Shown: in pieces, positions 8,912 to 16,358 of the stretch
How positions within the stretch are numbered: the first letter of the stretch is position 1
How the letters are laid out: every line of letters begins with the position of its first letter
NCBI GenBank assembly: GCA_031428275.1
Contig: JANPPC010000034.1
Span: 1 to 64,000, forward strand
From: Pseudobdellovibrio sp031428275
GTDB lineage: Bacteria; Bdellovibrionota; Bdellovibrionia; Bdellovibrionales; Bdellovibrionaceae
DNA length: 64,000 bases
Direction: 5' to 3'
Program-made: the position numbers and the translations under genes
Notes under the pieces: model-generated
Databases searched by the model: none
Told to the model about the DNA's origin: nothing
What the model saw: the letters and a program-made list of their open reading frames with translations, nothing else

Positions 8912-9736
8912 ATGAAAACAAAAATTTTTAAATTCATTTTACCCTTGCTTGTCTTAAAATCGCTTCTATTCGGCTGCGCAACAGCAAAAAGTCGCAATTA
9001 CGATATTAAAGAGATGACTATCGGTTCGGACTTTCAGGTCAAGTTAAATAAGTACGCGGCAGACACTTCGACTAAAAAGGCCCTTATCATTTTACCCCCG
9101 ACCGGCGGCACTAATTTTATTGATCGCAGTTACGCGCGTCGCTTCAGTAATGAAGGCTACGATGTTTACCTCGTTGAAGAATGGAGTGGCATGAATGAGC
9201 AGTCTACCGATCTTGAGCTTCACCAAAGACTCTATAGCGGCGCCCAACGTGCGGTTTCGCTCGTCATTAACGAAATCAAAAGCCCCTACATTGGCTTACT
9301 AGGCACCAGTGTCGGCGCTCTTCACGGCGCAGTGTCAGCAGGAATGCAAGATCGCCTCAATAGCGTGTTTATTATTACAGGCGGGGCCCCTATCGCCGAA
9401 ATTATTATTACCTCAGACCAAAAAGCGATGCAGGAATTAAAAAAAGCTCGGCAACAACGATACGGCTTTAAAAATGATACCGAATACCGCGCAGCCTTAG
9501 ACAAGGCTTTTACTCTTGAACCTTTGGCAATGAGCCAGCATACAAATAAAGCTCTAGGTATGGCCATCGCGACCGAAGATGAAACCGTGCCAACCAAAAC
9601 GCAAAATCAATTGCAAGCCTTCTGGAAGCCACAAAAGGTTATCAGTTATTCGAGCGATCACTTCTGGGGTATCATAAAAACTTGGTGGAGCACTGAAGGC
9701 GAAATTGTTGAATTTTTCGAGAAGAACGCGCGATAG
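8912..9736 (+). CDS. Lipoprotein alpha/beta hydrolase
   Basis: 274 residues. The ATG at 8912 gives a good lipoprotein signal (KSLLFGCATAK, Cys near residue 22), so I reject the GTG ten codons upstream. After a beta-rich start, residues ~55-60 carry LPPTGGT; the nucleophile elbow is GTSVGA, and candidate acid and base residues sit in ATEDETVP and SSDHFWG. These fit the alpha/beta-hydrolase Ser-Asp-His triad. The substrate is not predictable; esterase activity on envelope material is possible. The next gene starts within 6 bp. Confidence 0.8.
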   Translation: MKTKIFKFILPLLVLKSLLFGCATAKSRNYDIKEMTIGSDFQVKLNKYAADTSTKKALIILPPTGGTNFIDRSYARRFSNEGYDVYLVEEWSGMNEQSTDLELHQRLYSGAQRAVSLVINEIKSPYIGLLGTSVGALHGAVSAGMQDRLNSVFIITGGAPIAEIIITSDQKAMQELKKARQQRYGFKNDTEYRAALDKAFTLEPLAMSQHTNKALGMAIATEDETVPTKTQNQLQAFWKPQKVISYSSDHFWGIIKTWWSTEGEIVEFFEKNAR

Positions 9737-9741
9737 TAGGA

Positions 9742-10587
9742 ATGATGTCAGTAGAAGCCGGCGCAACTTGGTCGTACCAAGATCTAAAATTTCATGGGTT
9801 ATCACTTTCAGGAATTCGCACCGCGATTGCCATGCCCGAATTATCGATTGCATTCGACGTTGCTCAAGGATTTCCTTATTTACTTAACTTAAAACATTTC
9901 TTTTTATCGCACGGCCATTTAGATCATTCGGCGGGTATTCCGTATATCATTTCGCAAAAGGCTATGACAAGCCAGGCTCCCGCATCTTTCTATATGCCAA
10001 AATCTTTGGTTGAGCCGATGACTCGTATCATGAATATCTGGATGGAGATTGAAAAACACACCTATCAATTTCATTTTCACGGCGTTGAAGAAAATGAATT
10101 GATTTCTGTCGGCCAGAATCTCTTCATCAAGCCTTTTAAAACCGTTCATCGGGTCGATTCTTTGGGCTACACACTTTTTAAGAAAAAACATAAGTTAAAA
10201 AAAGAATTTCATCATCTATCGCAGAAGGAAATTCTTGATTTAAAATCGCGGGGCGTGGTTTTACAAGATGAAATTGAAACTCCGCTCGTCAGCTTCACCG
10301 GCGACACGCAAATCGAATTTTTAGATTCTTGCGACTGGGTTAAGAAATCAAAAGTTTTATTTTTAGAAGCCACCTACTTAGACGACCGAAAAACGGTGGC
10401 CAGCGCCCGCGAATGGGGCCATACCCACTTAGACGAAATTATCCCACGACTAGCCGAACTTGAGTGCGAACAGATTGTTTTAATTCACGTCAGTTCCCGC
10501 TACCCGACCGAAATGGCGCTGGATATTCTGAATAAAAAAATTCCGGCGCAGTTTAAGGATCGGGTTGTTTTATTTCCGGGTCGCTAA
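9742..10587 (+). CDS. RNase Z-like MBL-fold hydrolase
   Basis: 281 residues with the metallo-beta-lactamase motif SHGHLDHSAG near residue 54, a second metal-ligand strand SFTGDTQIEF and a C-terminal HVSSRYP. The last motif plus HTHLDEI is typical of the RNase Z/ElaC branch that processes tRNA 3' ends, but the protein is shorter than tRNase Z and lacks a clear exosite arm, so phosphodiesterase activity on another substrate is possible. Two in-frame ATGs (9742, 9745) follow a weak TAGGA site. It directly follows the hydrolase gene and is probably co-transcribed. Confidence 0.78.
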   Translation: MMSVEAGATWSYQDLKFHGLSLSGIRTAIAMPELSIAFDVAQGFPYLLNLKHFFLSHGHLDHSAGIPYIISQKAMTSQAPASFYMPKSLVEPMTRIMNIWMEIEKHTYQFHFHGVEENELISVGQNLFIKPFKTVHRVDSLGYTLFKKKHKLKKEFHHLSQKEILDLKSRGVVLQDEIETPLVSFTGDTQIEFLDSCDWVKKSKVLFLEATYLDDRKTVASAREWGHTHLDEIIPRLAELECEQIVLIHVSSRYPTEMALDILNKKIPAQFKDRVVLFPGR

Positions 10588-10736
10588 GTTAAGGGCTTCT
10601 TCAAGCTGGCATTTTTCTCGCAATAACAGGTCATTACGGGCAAAAAAATCGTTGGTAGTCAAAGTAGGGGCTATAACGACCCATAGAAAGCCGTTAACGG
10701 GCCCGTCGTTAAAACTTTAGACAAAGGAGTCCTTAC

Positions 10737-11129
10737 ATGAAATCAATTCTGCTTATCTCACTGATGATCTTATCTGCTTCGATCTCGCAAGCCCATGTGG
10801 CTAAACTGATTTGCGGTGATGCCGGCAAAACAGTCGAGCTTATATTAGGAGACGTACCTTACTTAAATGCCGATTCAACTTCACTTAAAATAAATGGCTC
10901 GGGTCGCACGGTCCAAAAAATAAAAGCCCAGATAAATTCAGTCGGAATGAATGCCATCGTGATCGAGGCCGGCACGGGATCGCGCAGCAGCCACTACTTT
11001 TTTCAAAACTTAGCTGCGCAAAAATGTTTAAATCCAAATACGATTCAACAAAATGGCCAAGCTATCGTTAAAGTCATTAACGCTTCGGGCGTGATTTTTT
11101 CAGCCGCGTGTGTTTGCGCGGCCTTATAA
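10737..11129 (+). CDS. Small secreted protein
   Basis: 130 residues beginning with a clear signal peptide (LLISLMILSASISQAH). The mature protein is beta-rich, with four cysteines including a C-terminal CVCAAL. AAGGAG lies eight bases before the ATG. No family was recognised. It converges on the homospermidine synthase gene with a 6-bp gap. Confidence 0.68.
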   Translation: MKSILLISLMILSASISQAHVAKLICGDAGKTVELILGDVPYLNADSTSLKINGSGRTVQKIKAQINSVGMNAIVIEAGTGSRSSHYFFQNLAAQKCLNPNTIQQNGQAIVKVINASGVIFSAACVCAAL

Positions 11130-11135
11130 ATTTAA

Positions 11136-12581
11136 TTAATTACGAACTAAAATATTTCTAAACTGCCACGGATCGTTGGCGTCGATATCTTCTTCGAAGA
11201 AGTTTGAACGATCTTTTAACGGATTCCAATCCGTGTAAAAACCATTCACCGGGCCCAAGTATGGAGTTTGAAACTCTAAACAACGTTTAAAATCCATTTC
11301 ATCTGCCTCGACAATCCCCGCGTTGGGATTTTCTAAAGCCCAGGCCATTCCAGCTAAAACCGCCGAAGTGACCTGTAGGCCCGTTGCGTTTTGATAAGGA
11401 GCAAGCTCTCTGGTTTCTTCGATTGTTAATTGTGATCCATACCAATATGCGTTCTTCGCGTGACCGTAAAGTAGAACTCCTAATTCATCTTTTCCGTCGA
11501 CGATTTCTTTTTCGTCTAAGATATGCTGTTCAGGCTGACGAACACCGTTACGACCGAACATTTCTTCTAAAGATAAAATCGCATCGTTCGCCGGATGATA
11601 TGCGTAGTGGCACGTCGGGCGGTAAGTTGGGTTATCACCTTTACCGACCGTGAAATAATCCGCAATCGAGATAGATTCGTTATGAGTAACTAAACGCCCG
11701 TACTGCGCACCCACTGAAGGGCACCAGCTTTTTACTCGGGTATTTGCGCCGGGTTGTTTTAAATAAATCGCGGCCTTACATCCTGATTCGTGCTTCGCGG
11801 CTTTTTCTGGCATCCATTTTTCAGCGGTACCCCAGCCCAATTCAGCGGGCTGCATACCTTCGCTGATGAAACCTTCAACCGACCAAGTGTTCACAAAAAT
11901 ATTTAATGGCTTTGCGTTCTTCGCACGCTGAGTATCGCGCTCGGCGATGTGAATGCCCTTCACGCCCACTTTTTGCATCAACGCAGCCCAAGCTTCGCGA
12001 TTTTTCGGAACGTCGAAAGTTATTTTCATTTCGGTGGCTAAATTAACTAAAGCTTGCTTCACAAACCAAGAAACCATGCCGGGGTTTGCTCCGCAGCACG
12101 AAACCGCCGTGGTGCCGCCTGGATTTTTTGCCTTTTCTTCTAAAACTGTTTCACGTAAGGCATAGTTAGAGCGCGCCGACATCGGTTTTTTTTCGTCGAA
12201 GTAAAAACCGGTCCAAGGCTCAACGACCGTGTCGATGTAGTTTACGTTTAACGAACGGCAAAGCTTCATGATGTCTAATGAACTGGTATCGACTGATAAG
12301 TTCACGCAGAAACCCTGACCTGTACCCGCCGTTAATAAGGGTTTTAAAACTTCGGCGTAATTTTCCGCGGTTAAGCCCGCTTTGATAAATTTAATTCCGC
12401 GCTCGTCACAAAGTTTACGGTCGCGGTCAGATGGATCGATGACGACCATCCGACTTTTATCGAATTTAAAATGACGTTCTAACAAGGGTAAAGTTCCTTT
12501 ACCGATCGAGCCAAAACCGATCATCACGATGGGGCCCGTGATCTCGCCGTAATTTTTATTGGGTACTGTTACTTTCGTCAT
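11136..12581 (-). CDS. hss: Homospermidine synthase
   Basis: 481 residues, matching bacterial NAD-dependent homospermidine synthase, which makes homospermidine from putrescine (two putrescines, or putrescine plus spermidine). The N-terminal Rossmann motif IGFGSIGKGT is at residues 21-30, followed by VVIDPSDRD. The family-typical NLSVDTSSL and YIDTVVEPWTGFY segments come next, and the rest matches in length and order. It is the last gene of the argC-argJ-argB-argR run, 16 bp after argR, so ArgR probably controls it. This links arginine supply to polyamine synthesis; an agmatinase or equivalent is not in the window. Confidence 0.9.
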   Translation of the reverse strand: MTKVTVPNKNYGEITGPIVMIGFGSIGKGTLPLLERHFKFDKSRMVVIDPSDRDRKLCDERGIKFIKAGLTAENYAEVLKPLLTAGTGQGFCVNLSVDTSSLDIMKLCRSLNVNYIDTVVEPWTGFYFDEKKPMSARSNYALRETVLEEKAKNPGGTTAVSCCGANPGMVSWFVKQALVNLATEMKITFDVPKNREAWAALMQKVGVKGIHIAERDTQRAKNAKPLNIFVNTWSVEGFISEGMQPAELGWGTAEKWMPEKAAKHESGCKAAIYLKQPGANTRVKSWCPSVGAQYGRLVTHNESISIADYFTVGKGDNPTYRPTCHYAYHPANDAILSLEEMFGRNGVRQPEQHILDEKEIVDGKDELGVLLYGHAKNAYWYGSQLTIEETRELAPYQNATGLQVTSAVLAGMAWALENPNAGIVEADEMDFKRCLEFQTPYLGPVNGFYTDWNPLKDRSNFFEEDIDANDPWQFRNILVRN

Positions 12582-12597
12582 TTTAAACCTTCTTTCT

Positions 12598-13065
12598 TTA
12601 CAGATATTCTTCTTTAATTTTCTTAACGATGCTTGCGATCTTTTTTACCGAAACCGGCGCGATAAAAATCGCGTCATCTCCGGATATGGTACCTAAAATT
12701 CCGAGCGACGAACGAAGTACATCAAGTCTAGCCGCGACTAAACTAGCCGAACCCGGTGTCGTGTGAATCACGACGATGCTTTCGTTTGCCTGAACTTCGC
12801 GAACTAAACCGCTTAAGTCGTGAACTGCGTGCATCGCCATCGGACGATGGTCCTCGGGCAAGCGATAAATAATCTCGCCTTCGGCATTCGTCGTCTTAAT
12901 AGCCCCGATTCGTCTTAAATCGCGTGACACCGTGCTTTGAGTTACGTCGAATTTTTTTCGGCGTAAAGAATCGCACAGCTCTTCCTGGGTACTTGAATCA
13001 CCTTCGCGAATCAGCTGTCGTAAGACCGCTAATCTTTCCTGGGATTCATTAACTCGCTCTTCCAT
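12598..13065 (-). CDS. argR: Arginine repressor ArgR
   Basis: 155 residues. The N-terminal winged helix contains the family recognition segment VTQSTVSRDLRRIGAIK; the C-terminal hexamerisation and arginine-binding domain carries VVIHTTPGSA and GTISGDDAIFIA. The start at 13065 is chosen over an upstream one because AGAGGAG sits six bases before this ATG and the length then fits. ArgR binds ARG boxes when loaded with arginine. The gene overlaps the end of argB by 17 bp, so repressor and biosynthetic enzymes are co-transcribed. Matching ARG boxes occur upstream of argC. Confidence 0.94.
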   Translation of the reverse strand: MEERVNESQERLAVLRQLIREGDSSTQEELCDSLRRKKFDVTQSTVSRDLRRIGAIKTTNAEGEIIYRLPEDHRPMAMHAVHDLSGLVREVQANESIVVIHTTPGSASLVAARLDVLRSSLGILGTISGDDAIFIAPVSVKKIASIVKKIKEEYL

Positions 13066-13918
13066 GTTGTGCTCCTCTGGTTGACCCACTGGCTAACGTT
13101 CTGGCTGACGTTCCGGCCGCGTTGCTTTGGGCCGGTTGCATTTGCACCTCAGTGATTAACGTGCCGATTTTTTCGGTCGACAATAGAAGACTAGCAAAAC
13201 TTGCGTGTAATACGCGAACTTGCTTAACTCCGGCGGACAACGCCGTCGTCATCGCCTTCACCTTGGTAAACATTCCGCCCGATATTACGCCGCCTTCGAT
13301 CATTTGATCAATCAATTGTGGCGTCGCTTTCGTTACTAAATGCTTTTCGCCGTCTAAAATCCCCACCTGATCGGTTAAAAAGATTAGTTTTTTTGCATTT
13401 AACGCTACCGCAATCTGAGTCGCCGCCCAATCGGCGTTCACATTATACTTTTCGCCGTGATGACCGATTCCAATAGGCGCAATGACCGGTACTTTCCTAC
13501 CAAAATCTGAAAGTACTTTTTCAATGGCCGAAGCATCAACACGGTCAACCTTTCCGACTAGCATTAACTCTTCACGCGCAGGCGAACAAAATAAAATCTG
13601 ATCAGCCGCCGCCGACATCTTAACCGCCGCAATTTTTGCGAGTTTTAATTCTGCAACTAGATTTCCGTTCACTTTATTCGCTAGCACATCATCAATCACG
13701 CCCATCATTTCAGGCGTCGTCTGACGTTGCCCATCGATAAAAGCCCAAGAAATTTTTTGCCGATTTAATTCTTCATTAATCGCGGGGCCACCACCGTGCA
13801 CAATCACAACTTGATAGCGACGCTTCTGATAACCGCGCACTAAGGCCGCAAGCTCTTGCAGCGTCGCTGGGTTTTGTAATGAAGAACCACCAAGCTTAAT
13901 AACGATTCGTTGTTTCAT
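13049..13918 (-). CDS. argB: Acetylglutamate kinase
   Basis: 289 residues of the amino-acid kinase fold, phosphorylating N-acetylglutamate in arginine synthesis. Seen: VIKLGGSSL (phosphate loop) at the N-terminus, VHGGGPAINEEL, NVNADWAATQIA and the GVISGGMFTKVKA substrate loop. The start at 13918 has AAGGGA upstream; a longer frame would run through a strong hairpin and is rejected. The last ~30 residues are Ala/Ser/Thr-rich and look unstructured, an extension beyond the usual fold. It lies downstream of argJ in the arg operon and overlaps argR. Confidence 0.94.
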   Translation of the reverse strand: MKQRIVIKLGGSSLQNPATLQELAALVRGYQKRRYQVVIVHGGGPAINEELNRQKISWAFIDGQRQTTPEMMGVIDDVLANKVNGNLVAELKLAKIAAVKMSAAADQILFCSPAREELMLVGKVDRVDASAIEKVLSDFGRKVPVIAPIGIGHHGEKYNVNADWAATQIAVALNAKKLIFLTDQVGILDGEKHLVTKATPQLIDQMIEGGVISGGMFTKVKAMTTALSAGVKQVRVLHASFASLLLSTEKIGTLITEVQMQPAQSNAAGTSARTLASGSTRGAQHGRAS

Positions 13919-13937
13919 TCTTAGTTCCCTTTCTTTT

Positions 13938-13969
13938 CGGATATCAGATATCAAAATATCTGATATCCG
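13938..13969 (-). promoter_or_regulatory. Perfect 14-bp hairpin in the argJ-argB gap
   Basis: The intercistronic gap of 56 bp holds a perfect inverted repeat: arms CGGATATCAGATAT and ATATCTGATATCCG around a 4-base loop. It does not match an ARG box. In mRNA it would form a stable stem about 20 bases ahead of argB. It has no T-run, so it is more likely an mRNA stability or processing element, or an operator-like palindrome. Confidence 0.6.
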
Positions 13970-13974
13970 AGTTT

Positions 13975-15171
13975 TCAAGAATACTCTGTGTTAATTTCGA
14001 CGTACTTCTTTGATAAATCACAACCCCATGCCGTCGCTGAAAATTTACCCGAGCTTAGATTCACCTCGATTTTTACCAGCTGTTGTCTTAGTAAAGCCTT
14101 CACTTCTTCTTTAACAAACTTAACGGGTTGCCCTTTTTCAAAAAGCAGTACGCCCTGTAACTTAAGCGTCATCTTCTCTAGCTGTGCGCTCGGAATACCC
14201 TCTGCACCCAGACGAGCTAAGATACGACCCCAGTTCGGATCCTCGCCGTGAATTGCGGTTTTAATCAACGGAGATAAAGTCACCCCGCGAGCCGCTTTTC
14301 TGACCAAGGCTAAATCATCCGAACCTTTGATCTGCACTTCGATTAATTTCGAAGCGCCTTCTCCGTCGGCCGCAATCGACTTTGCTAAAAAGATCGCGAT
14401 ATCTTCAAAAACCGCTTCGAACTTTTTAACGTCACTGTCATTTTCAAGCGCGATGCCCGATGCACCGTTCGCCATGACAAAGCAGCAATCATTCGTCGAA
14501 GAGTCTCCGTCAACGCTGATCATATTAAAGCTGACGTCTGAGGTCTTCTTAATCAAACTTTGCGCGTGCTCTTTCGTTAATTTCGCGTCGGTCAATATGT
14601 AACCAAGCATGGTCGCCATATTCGGGTGAATCATGCCCGAGCCCTTACTAATACCCGTTATGCGCACAACACCCGTCGAAAGCGTAACGATCGACGTCAC
14701 CGTTTTTGGCACCAGGTCAGTGGTAAGAATCGCCGTCGCAAAACTTTCGGCCGAGTCATTCGCGCGCGCGACCAGTTCATCCATCGCCGGTAGTATTTTT
14801 TCGGTATCTAATTGCTCGCCAATTTTACCCGTACTTGCGACAAGCACTTGATTCAAATCACAGCCTAAGCTTTTTGCCGCAGCCGAAACCATCATCAAGT
14901 TTTTCTCAACACCTTCAGAGCCAGTTGCCGCATTGGCTTGCCCTGAGTTCGTTAAGATCGCGCGAATATTATCGGCCGGAAGTAATGATTGCGTGTAGCG
15001 CACGGGGGCCGCTTTACATTCGTTCAATGTAAATACGCCGGCTGCAACTGCGGGCACGTCAGAAATAATCATTCCAATATCCGGGCGGTATCTGCGCACT
15101 CCGCAGTTGACCCCGCTAGCTAAAAATCCTTTAGGTAATGCTGTTCTGCGAACGCCTGGTCCTTTAGTCAT
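13975..15171 (-). CDS. argJ: Glutamate N-acetyltransferase / amino-acid N-acetyltransferase ArgJ
   Basis: 398 residues of the ArgJ family. ArgJ moves acetyl from N-acetylornithine to glutamate, recycling the acetyl group; bifunctional members also use acetyl-CoA. The self-cleavage site is visible in GMIHPNMATMLGY, where the peptide bond before Thr is cut to give the N-terminal nucleophile of the beta chain. ILTNSGQANAATG and EDPNWGRIL are further family motifs. The start overlaps the argC stop by 4 bp (ATGA), showing translational coupling. Presence of ArgJ explains the lack of argA and argE nearby. Confidence 0.95.
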   Translation of the reverse strand: MTKGPGVRRTALPKGFLASGVNCGVRRYRPDIGMIISDVPAVAAGVFTLNECKAAPVRYTQSLLPADNIRAILTNSGQANAATGSEGVEKNLMMVSAAAKSLGCDLNQVLVASTGKIGEQLDTEKILPAMDELVARANDSAESFATAILTTDLVPKTVTSIVTLSTGVVRITGISKGSGMIHPNMATMLGYILTDAKLTKEHAQSLIKKTSDVSFNMISVDGDSSTNDCCFVMANGASGIALENDSDVKKFEAVFEDIAIFLAKSIAADGEGASKLIEVQIKGSDDLALVRKAARGVTLSPLIKTAIHGEDPNWGRILARLGAEGIPSAQLEKMTLKLQGVLLFEKGQPVKFVKEEVKALLRQQLVKIEVNLSSGKFSATAWGCDLSKKYVEINTEYS

Positions 15172-16208
15172 ATCAATGCCTCCATTCTACTTACGCCGGT
15201 TGTAAGGGGTAAGTCTAAGATGCGGTTAAAGTTTTCAACGGCCTGACTAGCAGCGCCCTTTAATAAATTATCAATACAAGAAAATACGTAAAGCCGATCA
15301 CCTTGCATTTCAAAAGCAATGTGCGTCTTTGCGGTGCCTACGACTTTCTTTAACGAAAGTAGGCCTGGTTTGTCGCTGACCGCGCCAAAGCTCACCAGCG
15401 GATAATCTGCGTAAGCGTCGGCAAATGCTTTTTCGATATGCGCGGCGGTTACGCCCTTATGAAGCCTGGCGTAAATTCCCGCGATGATCCCGCGACGGAC
15501 CGGTAAAAGCGAAGTCGTGAAATGCGCTTCAATCGTTTGCCCCGCGAAGGCTTCAATGGCTTCGACCACTTCTGGATAATGCTGATGCCGCCCGACTTTG
15601 TACGGCAAACATTCGCCGTCAACTTCGGTGTACAGTAAATTCTCGGTCGCTTTCTTTCCGCCGCCGGTTGAACCTGACTTCGCATCAATCACAATGTTAT
15701 CCAGCTGAATCAAATGACTTTTCACCAGCGGAATCAGCGCGGTCGTTATTGCCGTTGCATAACAACCCGGGTTTGCTATTAAATGATTCTGCTTCGCCGG
15801 ACCAACCCAAGGTGCTAAACCATACTGCGCTGACTTCAAGTTAACTAAATCAGTGTGTTCGAAGCCGTACCACTTTTTGTAGTCGTGGTTTTGCAAACGA
15901 AAAGCTCCGCTAAGATCGATTACTTTTTTACCGGCCGCTAAAATTTGCGGTGCCAGCTTTAAAGAGACCTCGGCCGGAGTCGCTAAAAACACGACGTCCG
16001 TTAAGTGCTGCATCATTTCAGCATCACCCAAGCAAACCACTTTTTCAGCGTGAGCTATATAATCCGCTAATTTAAATGCACTGGTCGCAAAACAGTAAGT
16101 TAAATCGGCATTCGGGTGCTGAAGTAAAATTCGAGCCAGTTCAAGCCCCGCATAGCCGCGGGCGCCAACGATTGAACAAGTTGCTTGAGTCATAACTTCT
16201 TTCTTCAT
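15168..16208 (-). CDS. argC: N-acetyl-gamma-glutamyl-phosphate reductase
   Basis: 346 residues. ArgC reduces acetylglutamyl phosphate with NADPH. Seen: the nucleotide-binding start SIVGARGYAGLELARILL, the catalytic cysteine in IANPGCYATA, and KSGSTGGGKKATENLLY. I start at the ATG at 16208 because AAGGGGG precedes it; a longer frame to 16247 would run through the ARG boxes. It is the first gene of argC-argJ-argB-argR-hss. The adjacent paired ARG boxes (16220-16258) place it under arginine repression. Confidence 0.95.
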   Translation of the reverse strand: MKKEVMTQATCSIVGARGYAGLELARILLQHPNADLTYCFATSAFKLADYIAHAEKVVCLGDAEMMQHLTDVVFLATPAEVSLKLAPQILAAGKKVIDLSGAFRLQNHDYKKWYGFEHTDLVNLKSAQYGLAPWVGPAKQNHLIANPGCYATAITTALIPLVKSHLIQLDNIVIDAKSGSTGGGKKATENLLYTEVDGECLPYKVGRHQHYPEVVEAIEAFAGQTIEAHFTTSLLPVRRGIIAGIYARLHKGVTAAHIEKAFADAYADYPLVSFGAVSDKPGLLSLKKVVGTAKTHIAFEMQGDRLYVFSCIDNLLKGAASQAVENFNRILDLPLTTGVSRMEALI

Positions 16209-16219
16209 CAAAACCCCCT

Positions 16220-16258
16220 TCTGCATAATTATGCCACATATGCGCATAATTATGTATT
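16220..16258. promoter_or_regulatory. Two tandem ARG boxes (ArgR operators)
   Basis: GCATAATTATGC at 16223-16234 and the CATAATTATG core at 16245-16254 are palindromes centred at 16228.5 and 16249.5. The 21-bp centre spacing equals two helical turns and is the classic spacing of paired ARG boxes. They lie just upstream of argC, and argR is in the same operon. A third, weaker core (GCATAATTAG, 16304-16313) lies 60 bp further, closer to the divergent decarboxylase gene. Confidence 0.85.
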
Positions 16259-16300
16259 TTTATTTTACCGTCAACGTTTTATTTGCTTAATACAGATTTT

Positions 16301-16316
16301 AATGCATAATTAGTCT
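16301..16316. promoter_or_regulatory. Third ARG-box-like site near the decarboxylase start
   Basis: AATGCATAATTAGTCT is a one-sided match to the ARG-box palindrome, about 45 bp upstream of the plus-strand decarboxylase ATG. It suggests that ArgR also acts on the divergent gene, as repressor or activator. The second half-site is degenerate. Confidence 0.5.
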
Positions 16317-16358
16317 TTCGGCTTTAATTTATGCAGGCACCTTAAAAAGGAGGAAGTT

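Noticed and set aside
9322..9597. Minus-strand frame inside the lipoprotein hydrolase
   Set aside because: The plus-strand gene has clear signal and catalytic motifs; the antisense frame has none.
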